From the NCBI RefSeq assembly GCF_003261585.1, contig NZ_POVU01000003.1:124001-188000 (forward strand): a DNA stretch of 64,000 bases, given 5' to 3'. The translations under genes and the position numbers were made by a program. How positions within the stretch are numbered: the stretch's first letter is position 1; every line of letters starts with the position of its first letter. The notes beneath the pieces were generated by a model. The model did not search any database, was not told where the DNA came from, and was given only the letters and a program-made list of their open reading frames with translations. This stretch comes from Acinetobacter sp. MB5 (GTDB lineage Bacteria > Pseudomonadota > Gammaproteobacteria > Pseudomonadales > Moraxellaceae). Shown here piece after piece: positions 37,934-46,969 of the stretch.

Positions 37934-38857
37934 ATGAATTACACCCAATGGAAATTATTTTTAGATGCAAATGATTTAGGCAGTTTAAGCAAGGTGGCTC
38001 AGTTCTATAACACCAGCCAGCCACAAATTAGCCGTCAACTCCAAGAGTTAGAAGATTTCTGTGGAGGACGGTTATTTCACCGTACAGGTCGGGGGGTCAC
38101 ACTGACGGATTTGGGATTGTTTTTGCTTCCCAAGATTCGCCACTGGATTAAACTCACTGAACAATTACAAAATGATATTCATCATTCTAGTAAAAATTTA
38201 ATCGGCAAAGTGAGGATTGGCAGCATTCCTTCCACAGCTCATCCATTACTGACTGCCGTCAGTCATCGTTTAAAAGAGGAATATCCACAAATTGAACTTT
38301 CAGTCCGTGAAGGCCAAGGTGTTCAATTAGAAAAATGGCTGGAGGAAGGCTCGGTCGATTTATCTTTACTCTATCGCTTTCAATCTTCTTCACAGAATGG
38401 CGATTTATATTTAGCGGAAGTAGACACCTATCTGGTTGGGAAAAAAGAAGATCCTTTATTAAAAAATACCACGATTGATTTTGCACAGTTAGATGGCTTG
38501 CCTTTGGTCACGTTTTGTCGACCAAGCAGTTGGGTCAGTCATCTGGAAACGATCGCACGTCAAAAACAAATTGCGCTTAATATCGCCTTTGAAGCAGATT
38601 CGATCAGTATGCAAATGCACCTGATTGAAAGTGGCCGTTATTATGGAATTTTAAGCCCGCAAGCCATTAAGAATCATACTCAAGATCAAAAACTCGCGGC
38701 AGTCAAAATCGTGCAACCCAATATTAAACGCTATTTATCATTATCGATGTCACCGCATACTTATTTAACACCACCATGCAGAAAAGTCATTGATATTATT
38801 AAAGATATATTAAAGTCTGGTGATCTGGATTTTTCCAGCTTAAATGAAGATGCTTAA
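37934..38857 (+). CDS. LysR-family transcriptional regulator
   Basis: A 307-residue LysR protein. The DNA-binding helix-turn-helix is at about 15-37 (GSLSKVAQFYNTSQPQISRQ) and the effector domain covers about 88-300. It is divergent from the DHDPS-family gene, the classic layout for a LysR activator and its target, and a perfect palindrome lies in the intergenic region. The inducer is presumably the substrate or an intermediate of that enzyme. Confidence 0.9.
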   Translation: MNYTQWKLFLDANDLGSLSKVAQFYNTSQPQISRQLQELEDFCGGRLFHRTGRGVTLTDLGLFLLPKIRHWIKLTEQLQNDIHHSSKNLIGKVRIGSIPSTAHPLLTAVSHRLKEEYPQIELSVREGQGVQLEKWLEEGSVDLSLLYRFQSSSQNGDLYLAEVDTYLVGKKEDPLLKNTTIDFAQLDGLPLVTFCRPSSWVSHLETIARQKQIALNIAFEADSISMQMHLIESGRYYGILSPQAIKNHTQDQKLAAVKIVQPNIKRYLSLSMSPHTYLTPPCRKVIDIIKDILKSGDLDFSSLNEDA

Positions 38858-38966
38858 AGGCAATCTTTGCAGAAATGACTTTCAAATAAAGATCTATATG
38901 TTTTATGACACCTCAAAAGTGTAGTTACCAAATCTTCTACAGCAAATTAACGTCATGAAAGATAAA

Positions 38967-39000
38967 GCACTGAAGAACAAAACTGTCTTCAGTGCCTTTT
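38967..39000. terminator. Terminator between LysR and the hydrolase gene
   Basis: Ten-base perfect arms GCACTGAAGA / TCTTCAGTGC, loop nine, followed by a T-rich tail. It lies between converging genes and can serve both. Confidence 0.75.
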
Positions 39001-39041
39001 AAAGAAATCGATCCGAATGATCTTATGCTTTGCTGTATAAG

Positions 39042-40202
39042 TTATGCCAAACGCCCATGAAAACGCTCAGCAACCCAATCGGCAATATAAGCGCCAGCAT
39101 TGGCAGTATTGTCCAGACTACTATGCTGCACGCCCCCTTCACGCTGGGTAAAGATTTTTAGTTCGCGATCTGGGCTATTCACCAGTTGATCGTAAGACTG
39201 ATGTGCATATTCCAAAGGAATCTGTTTATCGGCTTCACCATGTGTCACCAAAAATGGAACACGAATATTCTGCAATATGCCATTTAGATGTACATGTTGG
39301 GCGATATCCATGAATTCATCCATATCTTTTGCCCCCCAGACCCAGCGCACATGCTCCCAATAATGCGGCACAGGATTTTCACCTTCACGTTGCAAACGGC
39401 GTTTTTGCATTTCGCCCCAGTTATGGTTGGCACCCCAAACCACACCCAAAGCAAAACGCGGTTCAAATGCCACCGCACGCGGGCAGTAATAACCACCAAG
39501 TGATACCCCAAGCAGACCAATCTTTTTGGCATCGACATCGGGACGTTGCTCCAGATAATCCACCACTTTACTTGCCCACTGTTCGGTTTCCACCACTGCC
39601 GTTAAACCATGCAAGCGCAAGGCTTCTCCTGTTCCTGGCTGGTCAATGAACACACTGGAAATACCGCGTTTTGCCAGAAGCTGCGGGAATAATCCTGCGC
39701 GATAGACCATTTCCTTGGTCGAGTCCAAACCGTTAATGATGACTAAGCATGGCGCTTCGCCTGTCACACCTTCAGCATGGGTATATAAGCCTGCAATGAT
39801 GCCATTCTGATAGGGAATTTCGACCCGTTCACAGGGTTCTTTTGCCAGTTGCATACCCTCTTGGAAAGTCTTTAAAAACTTGGCATACAAAGCTTTACGG
39901 GGTGCATAGCCATGAGCCTGCATCCGCTCTGCGGTGATATAGTAAATCGCTGCACGATTGAGTTTGTCGCCTGCACTAAACAAATGCCCCGCGGCTTTAT
40001 CTTCTTCGACCAGTGCCAGCAGATTATCCCCCCCCTGTTCCCATGACGCTAAAAATGCCGCAGTCCCTGGATCATCTCCCTCTTTGGCAATGTTCGCAAG
40101 TGGACGGCACATGGCTTCAATCTCACCAATTTTTGCGCCCATTTCAATTGCCGCAGCGACGGCTAGACTCCAAACATAGTTGGTTTCAAAATATTTAAAC
40201 AT
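39042..40202 (-). CDS. Alpha/beta hydrolase (possible C-C bond hydrolase)
   Basis: A 386-residue hydrolase with an all-helical N-terminal region (about 1-125) before the catalytic domain. Ser234 sits in the nucleophile elbow GVSLGG, a likely Asp near 323 in THGEADKQIP, and His near 363 in GGVQHSSLD. The layout resembles FrsA-like and 2,6-dihydroxypseudooxynicotine hydrolase-type enzymes, which cleave C-C bonds next to a ketone. It lies 28 bases after the VOC dioxygenase gene, so it probably opens or cleaves that enzyme's product. Substrate unknown. Confidence 0.85.
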   Translation of the reverse strand: MFKYFETNYVWSLAVAAAIEMGAKIGEIEAMCRPLANIAKEGDDPGTAAFLASWEQGGDNLLALVEEDKAAGHLFSAGDKLNRAAIYYITAERMQAHGYAPRKALYAKFLKTFQEGMQLAKEPCERVEIPYQNGIIAGLYTHAEGVTGEAPCLVIINGLDSTKEMVYRAGLFPQLLAKRGISSVFIDQPGTGEALRLHGLTAVVETEQWASKVVDYLEQRPDVDAKKIGLLGVSLGGYYCPRAVAFEPRFALGVVWGANHNWGEMQKRRLQREGENPVPHYWEHVRWVWGAKDMDEFMDIAQHVHLNGILQNIRVPFLVTHGEADKQIPLEYAHQSYDQLVNSPDRELKIFTQREGGVQHSSLDNTANAGAYIADWVAERFHGRLA

Positions 40203-40230
40203 CCAGTTTTATCCTTAGAAATGAATGGGT

Positions 40231-41220
40231 TTATTCGGCTTTCAGTTCACGCATGTAAGCTTCTTCACCTTGGTAAAAACCGACATCCCAAGGAATATCT
40301 TCCAGCATGAAAGCAGGTGGTTTGGTCATCCAAGAGGCTGTACCAAAGCGGAACTCCCATTCACGCGGCACCCAGTTATCATCCAAATAATCGGTGTCTG
40401 CACCGTATTCGGTTTCGCCGCCGACAGGTGACTCGAAGTAACAGAAAATCGCCGAAGCAATGCGGTGTCGTCCAATCCCCAAGAAGCCATGTGTCCAGCC
40501 CCGTTTGGTCATATAGTTCGAGCCAATCATCACTTCATCAAAATCTTCCACGCCAAAACAGGCATGGTGAAAACGTGGAATGCCGCCTGCTCCAGGCACT
40601 TCACAGTTCAGCAAGAAGGTGTTGTGATGCTCATGTGCCCCATCGGCACGAAGGTAAGTTCCAATCCCTTTTTGATGGTCAGACATGCGAAAGTTCAGAC
40701 GGTCACGGAAAAACGCAAAAGTTTTCCAATAGTCTTTGACTGCAAAAACTACATGGTTGATGGTTTTGGGAATGGCACGGCGACGCCATTTTCGTTGCTG
40801 ATTTAAACGGTTGATATTGCCCGAAGAATTGATCGGGTCAGTCGAATACACCACTTTTTGACGGTCAAATACGCGCAGTGCCAAAGGTAGGCCACAGTCT
40901 GAACGGAAGCGCCATGCACCATCTTCACCCAAAGTGACTTCACGATCTCGTTTTAGATCTTCTACCAAGCGTTGCAGGTTGTCTTCGGTATCAACCCCCC
41001 AAATGGTTTCCTTGACGCCAAAACCTGTATACACCGAGTCAGATGGCATTGATGCATGATCAATCGGTCGTACAATTACGGTCGAGCCTTCTGCCAGACG
41101 ATAAACCGTTTCCTCAGCATTCGAACTTAAACGCTGCAAGCCAAAATCATCAAAAAATTGTGTCGCTTTTTCAAGGTCTTGAACCCCGTAAAGCAATGTA
41201 TCAATACCTACAATTGCCAT
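40231..41220 (-). CDS. Two-domain VOC protein, extradiol dioxygenase-like
   Basis: A 329-residue protein of two vicinal-oxygen-chelate domains. The metal triad typical of type I extradiol dioxygenases is conserved in the second half: His156 (INHVVFAV), His218/219 (FHHACFGV) and a Glu in GGETEYGAD near 269-271, with spacings of about 62 and 51 residues. It may cleave a catechol-like ring with O2. I chose ATG 41220 because AAGGA sits eight bases upstream. It heads a two-gene unit with the hydrolase and is divergent from marR. Confidence 0.85.
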   Translation of the reverse strand: MAIVGIDTLLYGVQDLEKATQFFDDFGLQRLSSNAEETVYRLAEGSTVIVRPIDHASMPSDSVYTGFGVKETIWGVDTEDNLQRLVEDLKRDREVTLGEDGAWRFRSDCGLPLALRVFDRQKVVYSTDPINSSGNINRLNQQRKWRRRAIPKTINHVVFAVKDYWKTFAFFRDRLNFRMSDHQKGIGTYLRADGAHEHHNTFLLNCEVPGAGGIPRFHHACFGVEDFDEVMIGSNYMTKRGWTHGFLGIGRHRIASAIFCYFESPVGGETEYGADTDYLDDNWVPREWEFRFGTASWMTKPPAFMLEDIPWDVGFYQGEEAYMRELKAE

Positions 41221-41424
41221 AGCTAAATTCCTTTTTAATCCTTGTTCCAATTTAAAGAATCACGATATGGAATTCAGATTAGTCTGTGATTTGGCTCTCC
41301 ACAAATGCTTTATAAGCATGGCTGGTATCCATAGAACAAATAGGTTTTCTTTTAATAAATCTGTGGGACAAATTGCTTTTCGCTTCATACAATACTTTGG
41401 TTGATTTATATGCAATTATGAATT

Positions 41425-41442
41425 ATATTCCTTAATGAATAT
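41425..41442. promoter_or_regulatory. Candidate MarR operator
   Basis: ATATTC (41425-41430) and GAATAT (41437-41442) form an inverted repeat with a six-base spacer, 18 bases in all, typical in size for MarR dimers. It ends 18 bases before the marR ATG and lies between the divergent VOC and marR genes. Confidence 0.5.
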
Positions 41443-41460
41443 TATTTTTGGTTTTATGTG

Positions 41461-41925
41461 ATGTCAGAATCAATCGGTCAATATTTAGATCATCTACATG
41501 CTTTGGTCGCTACTGTGCTTTTTCCACATATGGGCAAAGCCTTAAATGGTGATTTCTCTTTTAGTCAGCTTAATACCCTATTTCTTCTCTACAAGCAGGG
41601 TCCTTGTAGTATTGCTGAAATAGCTGAAAATGCGTCAATTTCCCATAATGCAGCCAGCCGTATGGTCGATCGTCTGGTACAAGGAGGTTATGTGACCCGT
41701 GTGGAAGATCAACATGACCGTCGCCTTAAAAAAGTGTCGCTGACCGTTGCAGGCTTTAACAAACTCAAGGAATTACAGATCATTACCACCGATGTGTATA
41801 ACCAAGTGTTATCGACTGTTCCTATTGAATTACAGCAACAGCTGAAAGATGTTCTACAACAAATTTTACCGTACTTACCTAAAACCACTCGCTTTGTGGT
41901 CAATCGACCTAACGAGGAAGTTTAA
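41461..41925 (+). CDS. MarR-family transcriptional regulator
   Basis: A 154-residue MarR regulator. The winged helix (about 50-95) is visible as PCSIAEIAENASISHNAASR followed by the wing RVEDQHDRRLKKVSLT with the conserved DxR. MarR proteins usually repress efflux or aromatic catabolic genes and release DNA upon binding a phenolic ligand. Here it is divergent from the dioxygenase-hydrolase pair and two bases upstream of an MFS gene, so it may control both. A GTG at 41458 is an alternative start. Confidence 0.9.
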   Translation: MSESIGQYLDHLHALVATVLFPHMGKALNGDFSFSQLNTLFLLYKQGPCSIAEIAENASISHNAASRMVDRLVQGGYVTRVEDQHDRRLKKVSLTVAGFNKLKELQIITTDVYNQVLSTVPIELQQQLKDVLQQILPYLPKTTRFVVNRPNEEV

Positions 41926-41927
41926 TA

Positions 41928-43106
41928 ATGAGTGCTTATATCCGCTATTCAATTATTTTGGGAGTTTTGACAGCTTTTGGTCCAATTTGTACCGACTTTT
42001 ACCTGCCTGCCTTGCCACAAATCAGCAGCGATTTGCATACCTCCGTGCCGCTCTCTCAACTCAGTCTGACCGCTGCCCTAATTGGTTTAGGCATTGGGCA
42101 ACTGTTTTTTGGCCCTTGGAGTGATCGGATTGGGCGCAGAAAACCACTGATGCTGGCATTGGCTTTATTTACTTTAAGTTCGATTGGCTGCATGTTCGTG
42201 CAAGACATTACCCAAATGGTGGTGATGCGCTTTATTCAAGGTTTTGCAGGTGCAGGTGGTGCTGTGCTTGCCCGTGCCATTGCCAGTGACCGCTATGCAG
42301 GTAAACAATTGGCCCAGTTTTTTGCCCTGATTATGGCGATTAACGGGATTGCCCCGATTATTGCACCTGTATTGGGGGGCATTCAGTTGCAGTTCACCGA
42401 GTGGCAAGGGCTGTTTGCCAGTTTGTCGATTTTAGGTGTGGTGATTTTTCTGCTGTGCTATTTCCTGATTGCAGAGTCACACGACCCCAACCGTGTGGGG
42501 CAATTGCACAAGTCATTTAAACTTGCATTCACAACCGTAGTCAAAGACAAGATTTTTATCGGACTATGCCTGATGCAGAGCATGATGATGGGTGGGTTAT
42601 TTGCCTATATTGGCGCATCATCTTATGTATTTCAGGAAAATTATCACTTCTCGGCTCAAAGCTATAGCCTGCTGTTTGCGGTCAATGGCTGTGGACTGAT
42701 TATTGCTGCAATCGCGACCTCAAAATTGCTGAATTATTTTTCTGAGAAAAAACTGTTGATGATGGCTCTTGGCATTGCGATGACTGCCAGTTTAGCCTTT
42801 CTGATTGCCAGTGCCTTACAAGCACCGATATTGCTGTGTCTCGCGCTGTTATTTATCACCATTTCCACTGTAAGCTGTATCAGCTCGTTGACCAGTGCGC
42901 TTGCGATGGCACGTCAGCATGAATTTTCTGGAACTGCTTCAGCACTATTGGGCTTTTTAATGTTTGCGATTGGTGGCATAACTGCGCCACTGACTACACT
43001 GCTTGGCACATCTTTACTGTCGATGAGTGGGGTGATTTTTATGTGTTATTTACTCGCAGGAATCAGTTGTCTGGTGACCTTCCGATATAAGATGCAGCTG
43101 ATTTAA
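41928..43106 (+). CDS. Bcr/CflA-type MFS multidrug transporter
   Basis: A 392-residue 12-helix drug:H+ antiporter. The N-terminus TDFYLPALPQISSDL is diagnostic of the Bcr/CflA subgroup, and loop 2-3 reads FGPWSDRIGRRKPLM, the motif A of MFS. It follows marR by two bases with GAGGAAG upstream of its ATG, so the two form an operon. It probably exports the aromatic inducer or a toxic intermediate. Confidence 0.9.
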   Translation: MSAYIRYSIILGVLTAFGPICTDFYLPALPQISSDLHTSVPLSQLSLTAALIGLGIGQLFFGPWSDRIGRRKPLMLALALFTLSSIGCMFVQDITQMVVMRFIQGFAGAGGAVLARAIASDRYAGKQLAQFFALIMAINGIAPIIAPVLGGIQLQFTEWQGLFASLSILGVVIFLLCYFLIAESHDPNRVGQLHKSFKLAFTTVVKDKIFIGLCLMQSMMMGGLFAYIGASSYVFQENYHFSAQSYSLLFAVNGCGLIIAAIATSKLLNYFSEKKLLMMALGIAMTASLAFLIASALQAPILLCLALLFITISTVSCISSLTSALAMARQHEFSGTASALLGFLMFAIGGITAPLTTLLGTSLLSMSGVIFMCYLLAGISCLVTFRYKMQLI

Positions 43107-43112
43107 ACATGC

Positions 43113-43150
43113 AAAAAAGAGCTTATATTCATCTTATATAAGCCCTCCTT
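43113..43150 (-). terminator. Terminator closing the 12-gene catabolic operon
   Basis: GCTTATA (43121-43127) and TATAAGC (43137-43143) form the stem; on the minus strand it is followed by TCTTTTTT. It lies between the converging MFS gene and the last gene of the operon. Confidence 0.7.
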
Positions 43151-43176
43151 TCATTTAACTTCAATACTGGTTTGAA

Positions 43177-43785
43177 TTAATACCCCACAGTAAAACGCTG
43201 GCGAATATGTTGTGGATACTCTAATTCATCAATCAGTGCCACCGCATAATCCTGTGTGGAAATATGACTCATGCCCTCTTTGAGTAACAGTTCCTCTTTC
43301 CCTAAACGGAACTGCCCTGTGCGTTCGCCCGATTTAAAAATCATGGAGGGCGACAGCACTGTCCAGTTGAGATCAGGCTGCTGCCGCAAGGTTTCCAGAA
43401 TCGCAATGCCTGCCAATGCTTCAGGTTTGACATGCTCGGGGAATTTCGGATCATCGACCAAACGCTGCCCAGACTCTAGGGTTAATCCCCCTGCTCCACC
43501 AACCATCAGATAACGCGGTACAATGGTCTTTTTCAGGGCATCCAGTAAATGCTCAATCTGCGTATCAGTAAAATGCACGGCACTAATCACCGCATCCTGA
43601 CCTGCCAGTAACGGCGTTAGTTGTGCCGTGTTATTGATATCCGCCTGTCGTGCTTCCACCTGTTCATGCTGGGCAATTTTTTCAGGAGAACGGGCAATCG
43701 CGGTGACCTGATGACCTCGTGCCACCAGCTCATTTAAAATGCTGGAGCCTGCCATCCCACTTGCACCAATCAATGCAACTTTCAT
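43177..43785 (-). CDS. NAD(P)-binding oxidoreductase (atypical SDR)
   Basis: A 202-residue protein with the nucleotide-binding motif GASGMAGSSIL (about 8-18) and a short-chain-dehydrogenase-like fold lacking the classical YxxxK site. It resembles the YwnB/SDR_a5 group of NAD(P)H-binding proteins, many of which reduce quinones or flavins, though none is proven here. It is the last gene of the 12-gene operon, 24 bases after an SDR gene. Confidence 0.8.
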   Translation of the reverse strand: MKVALIGASGMAGSSILNELVARGHQVTAIARSPEKIAQHEQVEARQADINNTAQLTPLLAGQDAVISAVHFTDTQIEHLLDALKKTIVPRYLMVGGAGGLTLESGQRLVDDPKFPEHVKPEALAGIAILETLRQQPDLNWTVLSPSMIFKSGERTGQFRLGKEELLLKEGMSHISTQDYAVALIDELEYPQHIRQRFTVGY

Positions 43786-43809
43786 GTGCTTATCCTTATC
43801 ATTTGATGA

Positions 43810-44544
43810 TTAAAATAAAAACCCACCATCGACATGAAAGACTTGCCCAGTCATATAACCCGACTCAGGCGAAATCACAAAACTCAGCACGCCTGCCAAA
43901 TCGTTTGGTTCACCATTCCGTTTAATAAACTGGCTGTTTTTCACATGCTCAAACAGTTCCGAAGGCAAGGCTTGTTCGCTGCCCTCATGCTTGATTAGCC
44001 CTGGGGAAATTGCATTCACAGTAATGCCACGATCTCCGAGTTCCACTGCCAGCGCGCGGGTGAGACCAATCACGCCCATTTTGGCTGCGATATAGCCCAA
44101 GAAACCTTTTTGCGGACGACCTGTATTGCTCGATGCAAAATTGACAATCCGTCCCCAGCCTTGCTCAATCATGTTCGGCGCAAAGATTTTGCTGAGCAGA
44201 TAGGACGCATCCAGTGACACCGCCATGGTTTTTTTCCATTCCAAGAAGTTACTGTCTTCAAAGTTTTGCAGGGGAATATAGGCGGCATTATTCACCAACA
44301 CATCGCAACGTCCAAAATGCTGCAAAATTTTTTGTCCTGTATGCTGAATCTGATCGGGATTGCTCAAATCACACTGAAATGCCTGAGCATCTGCGCCCAA
44401 TGCCTGCAATTGTTGTATCTGCTCCTGCATATCGACACAGTCGACCAGTGCCAAACGATAACCCTGTTCTGCCAGACGACGGGCAAATGCTGCACCCAAA
44501 CCACCTGCTGCACCTGTTAAAACCACGACTTTTTTAGACATCAT
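43810..44544 (-). CDS. SDR-family oxidoreductase
   Basis: A classical 244-residue short-chain dehydrogenase. The cofactor motif GAAGGLGAAFARRLAE is at about 10-25, NNAAYIP follows strand 4, and the catalytic YxxxK is in GYIAAKMG, with the serine in NFASSNTG. AISPGLI follows. Asp in LVDCVD after strand 2 favours NAD. I chose ATG 44544; AAGGAG lies five bases before it, and ATG 44541 is also possible. It should oxidise or reduce an alcohol/ketone intermediate of the pathway. Confidence 0.88.
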   Translation of the reverse strand: MMSKKVVVLTGAAGGLGAAFARRLAEQGYRLALVDCVDMQEQIQQLQALGADAQAFQCDLSNPDQIQHTGQKILQHFGRCDVLVNNAAYIPLQNFEDSNFLEWKKTMAVSLDASYLLSKIFAPNMIEQGWGRIVNFASSNTGRPQKGFLGYIAAKMGVIGLTRALAVELGDRGITVNAISPGLIKHEGSEQALPSELFEHVKNSQFIKRNGEPNDLAGVLSFVISPESGYMTGQVFHVDGGFLF

Positions 44545-44693
44545 TGTCACTCCTTGTTTTTAAAATATTGTCCTGTTGTGCCCTGCCAGCATAAAAGCAA
44601 TCTTGATACACGAGAAGACGGCACTTTTTTGTAGGCAGGTTACCCAAATGTTCCTACGGGAAAGTGCTGCCAGATCGGCAGCACTTGATCAAA

Positions 44694-46097
44694 TTATGGA
44701 TGTGGGTGTGGGTTGAAACCCAATAAGGTATCGAGCTGAATATGCAGCGCAACACCCAAGGCTACGCCTGATTTTGGATTGGTCGATGTGGTCGGGTTCA
44801 TCCAGCTACTGCTGTTAAAGGTGCGCATAATGAAAGGGCTTACCACAAGACTGTCGGATAAAATGAAGTTGGCATCCAGTGCAATCGCATATTCATTGCG
44901 TCCTGGTTTGTAGTTATCGGCTCCTGTATACGACTGTTGCAAGAAACGCTGTTCACTCTTGGTCAACTGATCCCAAATAAAGCTGACCGAGTAGCTGTCA
45001 TAAGGACGTGATTCGAACGGATGGTTCAAGATAATGCCTGTATTCAACTGTGTCTCGACCCCATTGGTGGTGTTTTCTTCAAAGCTATGCGTTAAAGCGC
45101 CAAAGACTGCCAGTGATTTTGGATTCGGGTCATTGCTGTTGCCACCATCTTGACGCCAGAAGGTTTTCTTGCCTGCCAGATACACACCATTGGCAGATTT
45201 ACTGGTAGCAGAAGTCAACGGATTGACCTGTTCACGGGTGTTATGAAAGCCCATCGCCTCTACAGTGACAGGATATTTCTCCATACTAAAATCAGTTTTA
45301 TAGGCAACATCAGCCAAATACACATCACTCAATGTACCACCCGAATCACCTGAACCACTTTCCCAGCCATTGGTAAACGGGAAGGCATTGTTACTGCGCC
45401 ACCAGCCAGCCTGTACACGCAGTTTCGGGCTGACATCGTAGGCAATACGGGTACTCCAGTTGGCATACGGTGGCGGGTTAATCCCTGCCGAATCCTGCAA
45501 AATCGCATTTACACAGGTAAAGCCCGTATTACAGATCGGGGTTGCCATGTAGTTGCCTGCATTGCTTTTACCTGCTTCAATCGACAGCTTGTCATCCAGC
45601 AGTTTTTGTTCATAGGTAAACAAGGTCAGGTGCGATACTCTAGGAATATAAGGTCCAGGTTTGCCTGCAATCACACTTGCCGCCTGACCACCATAAGTCA
45701 GGTTATGCGTCCACGGTACAAACAGTTCTTCAAAGTGCACATAACCACCTTGCAAGCCAATGATTTTATTTAAATCAAAATCTGCACCGACTGAAATCAG
45801 GGTCAATGATTCATGATTGCCTGTTTGTGTCCCCACACTTGGATTACCCAAATACACCTCTGTCAGTCCAACATGCGGTGCAACCCCATGATCGGATAAC
45901 CACTGCCCCTGTTTAGAAAATAATTTGTTGTCCTGTACAGGTGCAGTCGATTCTGGACTGGCAACACGTGGCCCAATGCGGAAGTTACTGCTCACATCGG
46001 GATCGGCTGCGGCAACCAGATTGTCCGTGGTTTCTGCCATTGCCATTGAACTGTAAAGGCTGCCGAACATACAAAGCATTAACGCTGTTTTTTTCAT
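44694..46097 (-). CDS. OprB-family carbohydrate-selective porin
   Basis: A 467-residue precursor with a signal peptide (about 1-21, ending MAMA) and the OprB signature region GQWLSDHGVAPHVGLTEVYL (about 66-85). The C-terminal half shows alternating barrel strands, for example GVETQLNTGIILNHPFE. OprB porins pass sugars and polyols, so its presence in this operon hints that the substrate is a glycoside, polyol or sugar acid rather than a simple aromatic acid. It has a 143-base gap to the next gene and 94 bases before it. Confidence 0.85.
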   Translation of the reverse strand: MKKTALMLCMFGSLYSSMAMAETTDNLVAAADPDVSSNFRIGPRVASPESTAPVQDNKLFSKQGQWLSDHGVAPHVGLTEVYLGNPSVGTQTGNHESLTLISVGADFDLNKIIGLQGGYVHFEELFVPWTHNLTYGGQAASVIAGKPGPYIPRVSHLTLFTYEQKLLDDKLSIEAGKSNAGNYMATPICNTGFTCVNAILQDSAGINPPPYANWSTRIAYDVSPKLRVQAGWWRSNNAFPFTNGWESGSGDSGGTLSDVYLADVAYKTDFSMEKYPVTVEAMGFHNTREQVNPLTSATSKSANGVYLAGKKTFWRQDGGNSNDPNPKSLAVFGALTHSFEENTTNGVETQLNTGIILNHPFESRPYDSYSVSFIWDQLTKSEQRFLQQSYTGADNYKPGRNEYAIALDANFILSDSLVVSPFIMRTFNSSSWMNPTTSTNPKSGVALGVALHIQLDTLLGFNPHPHP

Positions 46098-46191
46098 AAG
46101 AAATCCTTTCTTGTGTTTTTTAGGGAAAAACGTCCCTATAGGGCTAGCAACAGCCCGATCAATTGTTGATTAAATTCATTACTTTAAGAAA

Positions 46192-46956
46192 TTAAGAAGC
46201 CGTTGCTCCTGCATCGACCTTGAGGTCTGTACCTGTGACCCATGCCGATTCATCCGATGCCAGATAGATTGCTGCCCATGCAATGTCTTCGGGTCGACCA
46301 ATCCGTTGTCGTAAAATCTGCTTGCTTAAAGCTTGCTGCTGAAAAGCAGGGTCTTCTTGCATATGCGCCCGTGTTGCAGCAGTTTCAATCAGCCCTGGGG
46401 AAATCGTATTAGCGCGAATTTGAAATGCACCACCTTCCATCGCCAGTTGCCGTGTCATTGCCAAAACTCCGCCCTTGCCTGCGCAGTGCGCCAATGCTGG
46501 TGAGCCTTCCAGTGCCATCCATGCATTGGCTGAAGCAAAGTTAATGATTGAACCACCTTGCTGTTTCAGGGCATGCCATGCTTCCTTGCACAGCAAAAAC
46601 ACCACATCCAGTTCACCGACCAAGGTCTGTTTCCAGTGCTGATAACTCAGTTCCTCAATCGGGTGAAAGTGGGCAAATGCAGCGGCATTCACCAATACAT
46701 CAACTCGCCCAAATTTTTCTAAGGTTGCCACGACCAGCGCCTGAACCTGTTCAGGCTGGGTCAGATCACAAGTTGCAATACTGATTTCCAAACCTTGTTG
46801 CTGGGCTTGTGCCTGAGTCTGCTCAGTCAGTTCGGTGACAATGTCACAGCCCATGACCTGTGCCCCTTGGGCTGCAAACATCAGTGCGCAGGCTTTGCCA
46901 ATGCCGTTGCCAATTCCTGTGACGATTGCCACTTTGTTGTGTAACCGCTGCTGCAT
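46192..46956 (-). CDS. SDR-family oxidoreductase
   Basis: A 254-residue classical SDR. The cofactor motif GIGNGIGKACALMFA is at about 15-29, an aspartate in GCDIVTE after strand 2 suggests NAD, and NAAAF follows. The catalytic serine is in NFASANAW; the usual YxxxK tyrosine position reads AHCAGKGG, so the tyrosine appears to be replaced by Cys while the Lys is kept. That is unusual and may mean altered activity. It lies 13 bases after the MFS gene. Confidence 0.83.
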   Translation of the reverse strand: MQQRLHNKVAIVTGIGNGIGKACALMFAAQGAQVMGCDIVTELTEQTQAQAQQQGLEISIATCDLTQPEQVQALVVATLEKFGRVDVLVNAAAFAHFHPIEELSYQHWKQTLVGELDVVFLLCKEAWHALKQQGGSIINFASANAWMALEGSPALAHCAGKGGVLAMTRQLAMEGGAFQIRANTISPGLIETAATRAHMQEDPAFQQQALSKQILRQRIGRPEDIAWAAIYLASDESAWVTGTDLKVDAGATAS

Positions 46957-46969
46957 ATGATTTCCCTAC

